Notes under the pieces: model-generated | What the model saw: only the letters and a program-made list of their open reading frames with translations | Database searches by the model: none | Told to the model about the DNA's origin: nothing | Shown here: in pieces, positions 28,518 through 36,324 of the stretch | How the letters are laid out: each line of letters starts with the position of its first letter | How positions within the stretch are numbered: the first letter of the stretch is position 1 | Assembly: GCF_012272815.1 (NCBI RefSeq) | Contig: NZ_JAAWWL010000001.1 | Location: 1,675,146-1,739,145, forward strand | DNA from: Croceivirga thetidis | GTDB taxonomy: Bacteria > Bacteroidota > Bacteroidia > Flavobacteriales > Flavobacteriaceae | DNA: 64,000 bases | Reading direction: 5' to 3' | Made by a program: the position numbers and the translations under genes

Positions 28518-28546
28518 GCAAACATAAGTAGGGTTGTATAGCTTTG
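28516..28546 (+). promoter_or_regulatory. Promoter of the hxlR-type regulator gene
   Basis: TTG at 28516-28518, a 20-base spacer and TAGCTTTG at 28539-28546 form an exact Bacteroidota -33/-7 pair. The expected start near 28552 leaves a leader of about 40 bases before the ATG at 28593. Confidence 0.7.
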
Positions 28547-28549
28547 CAA
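28519..28549 (-). promoter_or_regulatory. Promoter of the MDR-DUF4437-SDR-LLM operon
   Basis: On the minus strand, TTG at 28549-28547, a 20-base spacer and TATGTTTG at 28526-28519 match the Bacteroidota promoter exactly. The two divergent promoters lie almost on top of each other, each using the other's spacer, so they must compete for polymerase. The start near 28513 falls in the operator. Confidence 0.7.
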
Positions 28550-28592
28550 TAACGGTCAAAAAGGATAGTATCAATTTTAACGGTTCGTTCAC

Positions 28593-28928
28593 ATGTATCA
28601 AATAAAAGGAAAAGAATACCCCTGTTGTACCAGTGTGACCATGGGCATTATTGGGGGAAAATGGAAGACGGTTATTCTATTTTACTTAATTGAAGGCCCA
28701 CTACGCTATAGTGAATTGCGCAAGAAAATGATAGGGGTTACTGAACGCACCTTGAGTTTACAACTGAGGCAATTGGAAGAAGATGGTGTGGTCACCCGAA
28801 CCGTTTTTACCTCAAAACCCCCGTTGCGTGTTGAATATGCGCTCACTGATTTTGGTAGGACCTTGATTCCACTTTTACAGTCAATTGCCGATTGGGGTGA
28901 TTTTGTTGTAGAGAATTATAGTGATTAA
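28593..28928 (+). CDS. HxlR-family winged-helix transcriptional regulator
   Basis: The 111-residue regulator is a compact HxlR/DUF24 protein. It has GGKWKTVILFYL (about residues 21-32), RYSELRKKMIGVTERTLSLQ with the recognition helix (about 39-58), and the wing and C-terminal dimer helix IPLLQSIADWGDFV. Two adjacent cysteines, Cys11 and Cys12 (YPCC), occupy the N-terminal place where redox- or electrophile-sensing members such as YodB and HypR keep one. It is divergent from the oxidoreductase operon and has a perfect inverted repeat in the shared promoter region. Repression released by thiol modification is a reasonable inference. Confidence 0.9.
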   Translation: MYQIKGKEYPCCTSVTMGIIGGKWKTVILFYLIEGPLRYSELRKKMIGVTERTLSLQLRQLEEDGVVTRTVFTSKPPLRVEYALTDFGRTLIPLLQSIADWGDFVVENYSD

Positions 28929-28964
28929 CTGTTTAGAAAAATTCGATTTGACTTTAAATCAACT

Positions 28965-30287
28965 TCATTTTTTCTCCAGAGGCTGCAAATAATTTGCAAT
29001 AGCATAGTTGCCAATTTTGTTACCCAATCGATGCCCTTCTTCAGAATCATATCTGAAATGAATACCCAAATAAACTCTTGACATGGCAGCTTCGAGCCCT
29101 GCCTCTGAAAAGCTTGAAAAACTGCGGGTTGGAGGTTGCATCTTCACCTTTTCGGAGAACGGGCCAGCTTCTTCAACCGCTGCAGTCACCATGGTAAAGT
29201 CATAGTCATCGCCAGTTGATAACGTTTCGGCCAAAACGGTCATGGCAGCGGAACTGGCTGTGCCATGTGCCGAAGGATAAGATGGAAAGGCATAGGTATG
29301 ATTATGTAGATTGCTCCATTCGGTATCGGCAACGGTATCGGGATTTTCATCATTTTCGGCCCAACGAATGGCCGTGTATGGGCGCCAATGATTATAGTGA
29401 AACTTGTTGTCAAAGACATTGATATACGCATCATAGACCGTCATGTTCATCAAGGCGAAAACCCTTGCCGCCTCCCATAGGTTCAGCTTTTCTTTTTGAA
29501 TAAGCTCACGTGCTAGTCGATTGTGTGAATTCTCCACAAAGTCTTTCCACCACATGGCCAGATGCGCTTGGTCATCGGTTCTTGTAGTACTGTTATGACT
29601 ACCGACGGTTTTTACTTCATTAAAGGCCTTGGTATAATCAGCGCTATTTATCTCAGGTGGTGGTGGCGACCGAAAATGGTCTTGTTTTGGCAACATAAAG
29701 GTTTTTGCTCTTGCCCATCCTGCACCAAAAATAAAACCTTCTGGTGTCCCACTATGCTTATTAAATTCAGCATATACTCCAGGGGCCATTGGATGCCAAG
29801 TATATTCAGCTTCCCCATTCCAAGAATCGTTCGTCCTCTTGGCAAGTATAGCTGTGGCACTGGCAGTTCCAAGTTCTTTGGCTAAAGAACTATCCTTTTC
29901 CTCTAAATTGACTAGCGATGCACTTAATAGTTCGTCGAATACCTTCTTTTGGTCTGGATATTGTTGGGTCGCAATCTCATACATCGCAAAGGCGGCAGTA
30001 GCCATGGGATTCACGTTTACTACCTCTTGTTCATAACTGTAGGCCCTATATTTTGGCACAATAGAATTTAAGGCATCATGAACTGCTAAGTGCATCAAGG
30101 TAGCTGTGCGCAATCCTTTTAAGGTCATAAGTCCATCTTCCTCTTTGGCAATTTGCATTACCTTTTCATTCCAAGAGATTAGAACGTTGGACTGAAAGTC
30201 TTGAACATTAACGTCCTTAGGTTTACAACCACTAATGAAGCATATTATGGTGAGCGAGAGGGCAAAATATGTTTTGTTTTTTTTCAT
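28965..30287 (-). CDS. Vanadium-dependent haloperoxidase-family lipoprotein
   Basis: The 440-residue lipoprotein (lipobox FISGC, Cys21) belongs to the PAP2/vanadium haloperoxidase superfamily. All vanadate-pocket elements are in place: Lys295 six residues before Arg302-Pro303 (WRP), PSAHG at 338-342 with His341, and Ser403-Arg404 five residues before His410, then Asp414 three further on. These enzymes oxidise iodide, bromide or chloride with peroxide, and some members are acid phosphatases. The long helical N-terminal region and HWRP spacing favour haloperoxidase. It stands alone on the minus strand between the HxlR and AraC regulator genes. A 6-bp inverted repeat just upstream was not considered sufficient to call a site. 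Confidence 0.88.
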   Translation of the reverse strand: MKKNKTYFALSLTIICFISGCKPKDVNVQDFQSNVLISWNEKVMQIAKEEDGLMTLKGLRTATLMHLAVHDALNSIVPKYRAYSYEQEVVNVNPMATAAFAMYEIATQQYPDQKKVFDELLSASLVNLEEKDSSLAKELGTASATAILAKRTNDSWNGEAEYTWHPMAPGVYAEFNKHSGTPEGFIFGAGWARAKTFMLPKQDHFRSPPPPEINSADYTKAFNEVKTVGSHNSTTRTDDQAHLAMWWKDFVENSHNRLARELIQKEKLNLWEAARVFALMNMTVYDAYINVFDNKFHYNHWRPYTAIRWAENDENPDTVADTEWSNLHNHTYAFPSYPSAHGTASSAAMTVLAETLSTGDDYDFTMVTAAVEEAGPFSEKVKMQPPTRSFSSFSEAGLEAAMSRVYLGIHFRYDSEEGHRLGNKIGNYAIANYLQPLEKK

Positions 30288-30447
30288 GATTCAACAGCTA
30301 TATTGTTGATTAAAAGGTATTTAAAAAATGAACGTATTAGTCTTAACGATGTGTCAATGGTACTGTTTTCAATGTTTTTGGAATTATTTCGGTTCATATT
30401 GAGACTAAACTTTGAATCAATTTCCATTTTAAGTATTTTACATTGCC

Positions 30448-31305
30448 ATGACCCGCGATACTATAAACATCAATGATTTTATTGTTTTGGTTGAAGAAGC
30501 CAATTCAGATAAAGTCATTATTGATTCGTGCAAGTTTGATGAACCCTTGATTGCTGTTGCTTTTTATGGGGCGGGTAATGTGCATTTGAATATGCAGAAT
30601 GGTGCTCAACAAAATGAATATGACAATACCAAAGGCCTTGCCATTTCATTTTTTGCCGATGAAACTGTAGAATGCATCCATACGGTTTCTCCAAATAAAC
30701 CATTGGAATGTATATTGATTGCAACTGCACCAAAGAATTTGCAGAACCTACCTAACGGAGAGGGGGAGCTGTTTACTGATTTATTGCAGGAATTGGTGAA
30801 TCCTTCAGATTCGTATGTCGAAGGCCCTCGCTTTTTTATGACCCCTGAAATGGAACAGATTGTCAACAATATCTTTAACAATCAGTATCAAGGAAAAGCG
30901 AAAATGATGTTTTTCAGAAGTCAGATTACTGCATTGTTATCCCACTTTTTCTGGCAACTATCCTTATTGGATTCTAAGGATATCAATTTTGTAGAACGTG
31001 AAAAGTTATTTCAGGCGAAAGAAATTCTCTCCAAAAATTTGGATGCGCCACCGTCGTTAACTGAGCTCTCCAGACAAATCGGTTTGAACACCTTTAAACT
31101 AAAAAAAGACTTTAAAGAACTCTTCGGCGTTCCGGTTTTTAAATACCTTCAAAATGAGCGCATGACGGCTGCCCATGACCTTATTCGAAGTAAAAAGGCA
31201 ACCGTTCAGGAGGCTGCCTGGCACGTGGGGTACGATAGTTTGAGTTCATTTTCAAATGCCTTCAATAAAAAGTTCGGTTTCCGGCCCAGTGAAATAAAGG
31301 CATAA
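30448..31305 (+). CDS. AraC-family transcriptional regulator
   Basis: The 285-residue regulator has an N-terminal effector-binding region (about residues 1-180) without a clear cupin motif. A C-terminal AraC domain (about 190-285) carries two helix-turn-helix units: SLTELSRQIGLNTFKLKKDF and VQEAAWHVGYDSLSSFSNAF, the latter closing with FGFRPSEIK. It is plus-strand, and the next gene (DUF5367) starts 99 bases downstream. That gap contains two direct 16-base repeats suited to an AraC dimer. The likely role is activator of the downstream three-gene unit. The start ATG at 30448 directly follows a pyrimidine-rich leader. Confidence 0.9.
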   Translation: MTRDTININDFIVLVEEANSDKVIIDSCKFDEPLIAVAFYGAGNVHLNMQNGAQQNEYDNTKGLAISFFADETVECIHTVSPNKPLECILIATAPKNLQNLPNGEGELFTDLLQELVNPSDSYVEGPRFFMTPEMEQIVNNIFNNQYQGKAKMMFFRSQITALLSHFFWQLSLLDSKDINFVEREKLFQAKEILSKNLDAPPSLTELSRQIGLNTFKLKKDFKELFGVPVFKYLQNERMTAAHDLIRSKKATVQEAAWHVGYDSLSSFSNAFNKKFGFRPSEIKA

Positions 31306-31316
31306 AAGGGCTTTCT

Positions 31317-31353
31317 CCTTTTCGAACAAATCATAATCCTTTTTGAACAAATC
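31317..31353 (+). promoter_or_regulatory. Direct-repeat activator site (AraC-type)
   Basis: CCTTTTCGAACAAATC (31317-31332) is repeated as CCTTTTTGAACAAATC (31338-31353), one mismatch in 16, with 21 bases start to start. Two full helical turns between direct repeats is the geometry used by AraC-family dimers. The second copy covers the place where a -33 element would be, and no TTG is found there. This fits an activator-dependent promoter. The AraC gene just upstream is the obvious candidate protein. Confidence 0.75.
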
Positions 31354-31371
31354 CCTGGTTCAATACCATTC

Positions 31372-31379
31372 TAGTTTTG
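31372..31379 (+). promoter_or_regulatory. -7 element upstream of the DUF5367-DUF1772-NmrA operon
   Basis: TAGTTTTG matches TAnnTTTG exactly, 25 bases before the ATG at 31405. The expected -33 TTG is missing. The adjacent direct repeats occupy that position. Confidence 0.6.
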
Positions 31380-31404
31380 TCTTGTAATTAAAAAACAAGC
31401 GATT

Positions 31405-31800
31405 ATGGAAAAAATTAGAGCAATTATAATTGGAGTGGTAATATGGTTCTTTGGTGTTAGTGCTTTTACACTGTCGTTCTTCATTCCAATATTGCATGAT
31501 GCAGAACTTCAAGCCAACTTGGTATTGTTTTTAACGGTTATTCCGTTGGTCTGGTTTGGAACTAAAATTTACTTTTTAAAAGGTGCTAAGACAAAAGGCT
31601 TTTGGGTCGGACTTACCTTTTTCTTTATTGCAGCATTGTTGGATGCACTTATAACGGTACCCCTTCTTATTATTCCCAATGGTGGTAGTCATTTAGAGTT
31701 TTACGCTGACCCAGGTTTTTGGTGTATTGGGCTCCTTTTCATTGGGGTTGCAACCTTATTTGGGCATTTGAAAAAAAAAAGAACAACCGAGTTTATTTAA
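31405..31800 (+). CDS. DUF5367 family membrane protein
   Basis: The 131-residue protein has four transmembrane helices (about residues 5-27, 37-55, 66-88, 99-119) and a Lys/Arg tail, and matches the DUF5367 pattern (PNGGSHLEFYADPGFW near the last helix). The function is unknown. It is first of a co-oriented set: a DUF1772 protein follows after 24 bases and an NmrA-like protein 24 bases later. The paired AraC-type direct repeats lie in its promoter region, so all three genes are probably induced together by the upstream AraC regulator. Confidence 0.8.
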   Translation: MEKIRAIIIGVVIWFFGVSAFTLSFFIPILHDAELQANLVLFLTVIPLVWFGTKIYFLKGAKTKGFWVGLTFFFIAALLDALITVPLLIIPNGGSHLEFYADPGFWCIGLLFIGVATLFGHLKKKRTTEFI

Positions 31801-31824
31801 TCAATCAAAATCATAAAATGAATT

Positions 31825-32316
31825 ATGGAATTAACAACAAGCAATCTGAGCTTATTTGCGGCCACCTTATTAATCGGTCTCACCGCAGGTCTTTGCTTCA
31901 CATGGGGCAACGCAGTAACACCTGGTATTGGACAATTGGACGACCTAGGGTACCTGCAGTCCTTTCAAAAAATGAATCGGAGTATTGAAAACCCACTCTT
32001 TTTTATGGTCTTTATCGGTTCGTTTTTTGTTGGGCTGGCTGCACTGTTTTTTAATAAGACGGTCTCACCAGAACATTTTCGACTGTTATTGGTAGCGGTA
32101 GGCATCTATTTCTTCGGCGTGATTCTGGTGACGGTTATGGGCAATGTTCCGTTAAATCAATTGTTGGACAAGACCGATTTGACTACTAGTTCAACTGAAG
32201 AACTAAAGGCCCTTCGAGAGCGATTTGAAATTCCATGGAATCGCTTTCACTTGATTCGGGTATTGGCATCGATGGTGTCGTTCGCCATGCTCATCATAGC
32301 AGGAATTAATAAATAA
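31825..32316 (+). CDS. DUF1772 (anthrone oxygenase-like) membrane protein
   Basis: The 163-residue protein has four transmembrane helices and the DUF1772 signature GLTAGLCFTWGNAVTPGIG near the N-terminus, followed by SFQKMNRSIENPLF and FVGLAALF. The superfamily includes fungal anthrone oxygenases, which oxidise polycyclic phenols, but most bacterial members are uncharacterised. It is second in the AraC-linked operon, 24 bases after the DUF5367 gene and 24 before the NmrA-like gene. The pairing with an NmrA-type reductase is common and suggests a role in quinone or aromatic redox handling. That is inferred from context. Confidence 0.8.
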   Translation: MELTTSNLSLFAATLLIGLTAGLCFTWGNAVTPGIGQLDDLGYLQSFQKMNRSIENPLFFMVFIGSFFVGLAALFFNKTVSPEHFRLLLVAVGIYFFGVILVTVMGNVPLNQLLDKTDLTTSSTEELKALRERFEIPWNRFHLIRVLASMVSFAMLIIAGINK

Positions 32317-32340
32317 GTATACATTCAAAAATCGAAAATC

Positions 32341-33177
32341 ATGAAACAAAACATTTTAGTATTAGGTGGAAATGGAAAAACAGGAAGAAGGATCTTACAG
32401 CGATTGAACAAGCTAGGGCATCATGTTCGGGTTGGTTCTCGAAGAGAAACCCCAGCTTTTGATTGGCACAATCCTGCAGCTTGGCCAGAGGTGTTTGATG
32501 GGATGGAAAAAGTCTACATCACCTACCAACCAGATTTGGCCGTTCCTGGTGCAAAAGAGGCGATTGCTGCTTTGACCAAAGTAGCTCAGGAAAAGGGTAT
32601 CCAAAAATTGGTCTTGCTTTCAGGTAAAGGCGAAGTAGAAGCAGAACGATGTGAACAAATCGTTTTGGATTCTGGTATTGATACAACGATTATCAGGGCG
32701 AGTTGGTTCAATCAAAATTTTAGCGAAAGCTTCTTTTTAGAACCCATTCAACAAGGAGTAGTGGCCTTACCAAAGGCTCATTTAAAAGCTCCTTATGTAG
32801 ATGCCAATGATTTGGCTGATGCTGCTGTTGAGGTATTATTGAATGAAGGTCATGAAGGAAAAATCTACGAACTTACCGGACCGCGTTTATTGAATTTTAA
32901 AGAGGTAATCGCTGAAGTTGCCAAAGCATCAGGTAGGGATTTAGAATTCATCCCTATCAGTTTGGAAGCCTATGTCGAGGGAATGAAACAGCAAGGAATA
33001 CCTGGAGATGTAGTCTGGTTAATGGAATATCTATTTACCGAAGTATTGGACAATGAAGACAATCAAGTCGTTACTAATGACATCGAAAGACTACTGGGTA
33101 GAAAACCAACTGACTTTTCAGAATTTGCAGCCAAGACTGCCCAAACCGGTATTTGGAATTCTGCAGTACCGATATAA
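32341..33177 (+). CDS. NmrA-like NAD(P)-binding protein
   Basis: The 278-residue cytoplasmic protein is an atypical SDR of the NmrA/QOR2 kind. It has the Rossmann motif LVLGGNGKTGRRIL (residues 6-19), a basic NADPH-selective pair (GSRRET) after the second strand, and the C-terminal substrate segment FIPISLEAYVEGM. It lacks the YxxxK catalytic pair, as NmrA-type proteins usually do. Such proteins act as redox sensors or NADPH quinone reductases. It ends the AraC-linked operon and is followed 17 bases later by a strong terminator. Confidence 0.88.
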   Translation: MKQNILVLGGNGKTGRRILQRLNKLGHHVRVGSRRETPAFDWHNPAAWPEVFDGMEKVYITYQPDLAVPGAKEAIAALTKVAQEKGIQKLVLLSGKGEVEAERCEQIVLDSGIDTTIIRASWFNQNFSESFFLEPIQQGVVALPKAHLKAPYVDANDLADAAVEVLLNEGHEGKIYELTGPRLLNFKEVIAEVAKASGRDLEFIPISLEAYVEGMKQQGIPGDVVWLMEYLFTEVLDNEDNQVVTNDIERLLGRKPTDFSEFAAKTAQTGIWNSAVPI

Positions 33178-33193
33178 TTAATCTTTGGTTCCT

Positions 33194-33222
33194 AAAAAAG
33201 CAGGCTTTTAGTCTGCTTTTTT
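33194..33222 (+). terminator. Intrinsic terminator after the NmrA-like gene
   Basis: AAAAAAGCAG (33194-33203) pairs with CTGCTTTTTT (33213-33222) around a 9-base loop, and the stem runs directly into a T run. It closes the DUF5367-DUF1772-NmrA unit and separates it from the pentapeptide gene. Confidence 0.85.
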
Positions 33223-33250
33223 TGTCTAATTTAATCCCGATAAGTAGATA

Positions 33251-34345
33251 ATGGCAGACAATAAACAACTTGAGTTACTTAAGAACGGAACAGCAGCTTG
33301 GAACGAATGGCGTAGCAAGGAACCAGAGGTGGAAGTTGATTTAAAAAGTGCTGATTTATTGGGTGCTGACTTAAGAGGAATCAACTTTAAAAATGCGGAT
33401 TTACGGCGAATCAATTTAAGGGATGTTAATTTGTCGGGCGCTAATTTAGAGGGAGCCCAATTGTATCGCGCAAACCTAAACGGGGTAAATCTTATCAATG
33501 CCAATCTAAAACAAGCAAATCTATACCGAGCTTATTTGGGTCGTGCGGATTTGAGTGAAGCAGATTTACATAGCTCCAATCTACAGATGTCACTTTTTTC
33601 GCAGACAAAAATTGAAGGCGCCAATTTGAAAAGTGCGAGGGTCTATGGTATCTCTACTTGGAATTTGGTTGGGACCCCCAAAGACCAATCGAGTTTGGTG
33701 ATTACTGCAGATGAAGAAGCTGAGGTTACGGTCGATGATATTAAAATGGCCCAGTTCATTTATTTGCTTCTGGCCAATAACGAGCTACGTGACGTAATTC
33801 AAACAGTGACCTCAAAAGCAGTTTTGATTTTGGGTCGATTTTATGAAGAACGAAAACAAGTATTGGATGCCCTTCGAGAAACCCTTCGTAAAAAGGACTT
33901 TGCCCCTATAATTTTCGATTTTGAACCCTCGAACAATCGAAACCTGACCGAGACTATTCAGCTACTGGCTAGCCTTTCAAAATTTATAATTGCTGATTTG
34001 TCGGATGCCAAAAGTATACCTCAAGAATTATCTGTTATTATCCCTTCTTTCCCTTCAATTCCCATTGCTCCAATATTGGTAGCTGGTGAACAAGAATATT
34101 CGATGTTTGAGCATTGGAACGCTTTTGAATCGGTACTGTCCATTTTTAGGTATAAGAGTCAGGAACACTTACTTGCAAATCTAGACGACCAGATTTTAGA
34201 CCCCATTGAAAAATGGCAATTGGGAACCGACGCTGAATCAAAAGCTGAAAGGGAGCTTCGCAAGCAAAAAGAGAAGTTTGAAAGCTTAAAAAATTCAGAC
34301 CCAGAATTGTATGGCCAATTACTAGCTGCAGGCGTTGTTGAATGA
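33251..34345 (+). CDS. Pentapeptide-repeat protein with C-terminal TIR-like domain
   Basis: The 364-residue cytoplasmic protein has three parts. There is a short head (LLKNGTAAWNEWR), about twenty pentapeptide repeats (residues 30-130, A(D/N)LxxAxL pattern) forming a right-handed beta helix, and a second domain at about 188-280. That domain begins KAVLILGRFYEERKQVLDAL and continues FAPIIFDFEPSNNRN, FIIADLSDAKSIPQEL and PIAPILVAG. This alternating strand-helix pattern, with a Glu in the PQEL helix, resembles TIR-like/predicted nucleotide-binding domains. A charged helical tail ends the protein. It is monocistronic between a terminator and a convergent esterase. NADase activity or a defence role is possible but unproved. 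The repeats alone would not tell it from other pentapeptide proteins. Confidence 0.8.
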   Translation: MADNKQLELLKNGTAAWNEWRSKEPEVEVDLKSADLLGADLRGINFKNADLRRINLRDVNLSGANLEGAQLYRANLNGVNLINANLKQANLYRAYLGRADLSEADLHSSNLQMSLFSQTKIEGANLKSARVYGISTWNLVGTPKDQSSLVITADEEAEVTVDDIKMAQFIYLLLANNELRDVIQTVTSKAVLILGRFYEERKQVLDALRETLRKKDFAPIIFDFEPSNNRNLTETIQLLASLSKFIIADLSDAKSIPQELSVIIPSFPSIPIAPILVAGEQEYSMFEHWNAFESVLSIFRYKSQEHLLANLDDQILDPIEKWQLGTDAESKAERELRKQKEKFESLKNSDPELYGQLLAAGVVE

Positions 34346-34373
34346 GCTGAACAATACCGTAATGTACCCCTCT

Positions 34374-35375
34374 TTATTCCAATAAAAGACTTTGTTGCTC
34401 CACCATATAGTCAAGGGCCAATGCTTCCAAACGTTTACCTTCGACCGTTGCGTTCCATGCACTATGACCAAGCCCAGTCAATTCGTAGAACACATAGGGT
34501 GCTTGATTTGCCTCATATATGTCACGAAGCTTTAGGGCCTCCTCAAAAAGTACGGTAGGGTCTTCTGTGCCATGGGCAATGAATAGGGCAGGACTGTTGG
34601 CATCAAACCGTTGAAACCCATAAATTTCTTCCAGCGCAAAAACGGAAATGTCAGAACCCCAAAAATCAAGAATGGTTTTTACCTCATAGCTTTCCCCAAG
34701 ATTTGTGGTGTTCAAGGTTTCATCTAAGGTCGAACTAATTTCCGTTGTATAATCACCATCTTCAGAAACACTAATTCCGATTGCTGTTATGGCACCCGCA
34801 GAACCTCCGCCCACAGTTATGTAGTCTAAATTGATATCATAAGATGCTGCATTGGCCACGATCCATCGCATTGCAGCTTTTGCATCGCGATGCGCCGGAT
34901 ATATGGCAAAGAACTGATCCAGAAATTCGGCATCAACCAGATCTCCATAAGCCTCCCATTCTTGGGGAATTGTCCCTAGGTCTGCTTGTAGTCGATATGC
35001 AATAGAAAATACAACCCAACCACGTTCAGCAAAGTATTGCGCTAAACTTGCCATAACACCCTGTTTGGAACCTCCTATAAATCCACCACCATGTATGAGC
35101 ATAAGTATCGGTCTATTCGGGCCAGCATCAACTGGAGTATAGGCATCTAGATATAGTGGTACACTGGTCGTTTCAGCACTATTGATACTAGTATGGCTAA
35201 GCCCGCGGGCATACTCAATATTTTCTGTTACGCTGACTGTATAGGTGGCATTGGCCTGAACTGTAGGAGCCCCAGTGGTATTTTCACCTTCTGAATTCTC
35301 TGTTGATGCAGTTACGCCATCGTCCGTATTGCAACTGAAAAGAAGAAGTAAAACAAAAAATAGCAATTGTTTCAT
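34374..35375 (-). CDS. Exported alpha/beta hydrolase (esterase/lipase, BD-FAE-like) lipoprotein
   Basis: The 333-residue lipoprotein (lipobox LLFSC, Cys15) has a low-complexity linker (about residues 18-45) and an alpha/beta hydrolase domain. The oxyanion hole is MLIHGGGFIGG, the nucleophile elbow GGGSAGA, the acid IAHGTEDPT and the base LGHSAWN near the C-terminus. The HGGG motif places it with hormone-sensitive lipase/carboxylesterase relatives that act on acylated sugars or aryl esters. The substrate is unknown. It converges on the pentapeptide gene with 28 bases between stops and stands alone. Confidence 0.88.
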   Translation of the reverse strand: MKQLLFFVLLLLFSCNTDDGVTASTENSEGENTTGAPTVQANATYTVSVTENIEYARGLSHTSINSAETTSVPLYLDAYTPVDAGPNRPILMLIHGGGFIGGSKQGVMASLAQYFAERGWVVFSIAYRLQADLGTIPQEWEAYGDLVDAEFLDQFFAIYPAHRDAKAAMRWIVANAASYDINLDYITVGGGSAGAITAIGISVSEDGDYTTEISSTLDETLNTTNLGESYEVKTILDFWGSDISVFALEEIYGFQRFDANSPALFIAHGTEDPTVLFEEALKLRDIYEANQAPYVFYELTGLGHSAWNATVEGKRLEALALDYMVEQQSLLLE

Positions 35376-35503
35376 AGCTGTTGATTTGGGATTTACCCTT
35401 TAGACCTAATCAGATTAAAAAGGTTTAATGAAGCAACGACCAATCGATGATAATTGTTGTACCGACTTTAGTATCTACTATTTATTCCAAGCTTCAAACA
35501 ATG

Positions 35504-35866
35504 CTATTCTTTTGGCCTTTCAAGTGCATAACTTACTCGTGCTTTGACCATTTCATTTTCATTGGCATCAAGATAAAGTTCTTGGTCTTTGAGTAATTTA
35601 AAGGTGAAGGAATTACCCCCAAGAATGGAAAAGGTACTAATGACCTCACCCATTTTTTGAACCCTTACCGAAACTTCTGAAGTGCCTATGTTGTCAACAA
35701 TGGCAAAACAGTCTTGACCAGCATACGGATTAATTGTGCCATCTTGACCGGGACCTTTACCGGTCATCAGCATACTTTGAGAGGGTTTCAGTTCAAATTC
35801 TGTTTGTGCAAAACCGAGTATTGGAAGACTGAATAACAAGGCTAGCAAGAGCGTTGATTTTTTCAT
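35504..35866 (-). CDS. Small secreted protein, unknown
   Basis: The 120-residue protein has a clear signal peptide (MKKSTLLLALLFSLPILGFA, cleaved before QTEFEL) and a compact beta-rich mature part with one Cys in GQDCFAIVDN. No family is recognised. Periodic hydrophobic/polar strands (VSVRVQKMG, FTFKLLKDQELYLDA) suggest a beta-sandwich. It lies 35 bases downstream of the DUF2147 gene on the same strand and may share its message. A role in the envelope is all the sequence supports. Confidence 0.7.
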   Translation of the reverse strand: MKKSTLLLALLFSLPILGFAQTEFELKPSQSMLMTGKGPGQDGTINPYAGQDCFAIVDNIGTSEVSVRVQKMGEVISTFSILGGNSFTFKLLKDQELYLDANENEMVKARVSYALERPKE

Positions 35867-35901
35867 TTTTTGATGATTTTAATGATTTCTTATTCGATGG
35901 G

Positions 35902-36324
35902 TCAGCTAACTTTTCGACGCCAATACTGAGTGCGGCCTAAAAGGGAGATGCCTAGATAGCCACGTACTTTTAACTTGCCATCATCCATCAGTTCAATATA
36001 ACACTTATACGTCTTTCCATTTTCGGGGTCCATAATGGTGCCACCATTGTATTCATCACCATCTTCTTCTAATCCTTCAATGATGACCAATCCGGCTATG
36101 GGCTGGTCTTTTTTGTCGCCTTTACAGTTCTCACAGACGGCGTCTTGATCACTGATATAACTCCTAACGATTTTTGCAAAGTACTTGCCATTACTTTCGT
36201 AAATATTAATAAGCGCTTTCTTTTCTTGGGTTTCATCATCGTAGGTTTCCCACTCACCAGTTATGTTTTGTGCAAGACTTAAATTGGCAAATAGAAATAA
36301 ACAAAATAGTCCAAATAGTTTCAT
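35902..36324 (-). CDS. DUF2147 family secreted protein
   Basis: The 140-residue exported protein matches DUF2147. The pattern is ITGEWETYDDETQEKKALIN after the signal peptide, GKYFAKIV, a CENC pair, and the closing KVRGYLGISLLGRTQYWRR. Family members are small periplasmic lipocalin-like beta barrels of unknown ligand. It overlaps the upstream membrane-protein gene by four bases (ATGA), so the two are coupled. It is followed after 35 bases by the small secreted protein gene. Confidence 0.85.
   Translation of the reverse strand: MKLFGLFCLFLFANLSLAQNITGEWETYDDETQEKKALINIYESNGKYFAKIVRSYISDQDAVCENCKGDKKDQPIAGLVIIEGLEEDGDEYNGGTIMDPENGKTYKCYIELMDDGKLKVRGYLGISLLGRTQYWRRKVS

Noticed and set aside
28965-30287. 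Plain PAP2 acid phosphatase
   Set aside because: Phosphatase activity cannot be excluded, but the full vanadate-ligand set and the long helical N-terminal part fit haloperoxidases better.
30291-30309. TCAACA/TGTTGA inverted repeat upstream of the haloperoxidase gene
   Set aside because: Arms of six bases in AT-rich DNA are expected by chance. No promoter element is attached.
33251-34345. Qnr-like quinolone-resistance protein
   Set aside because: The pentapeptide part is too short and the protein continues into a separate TIR-like domain, unlike Qnr.
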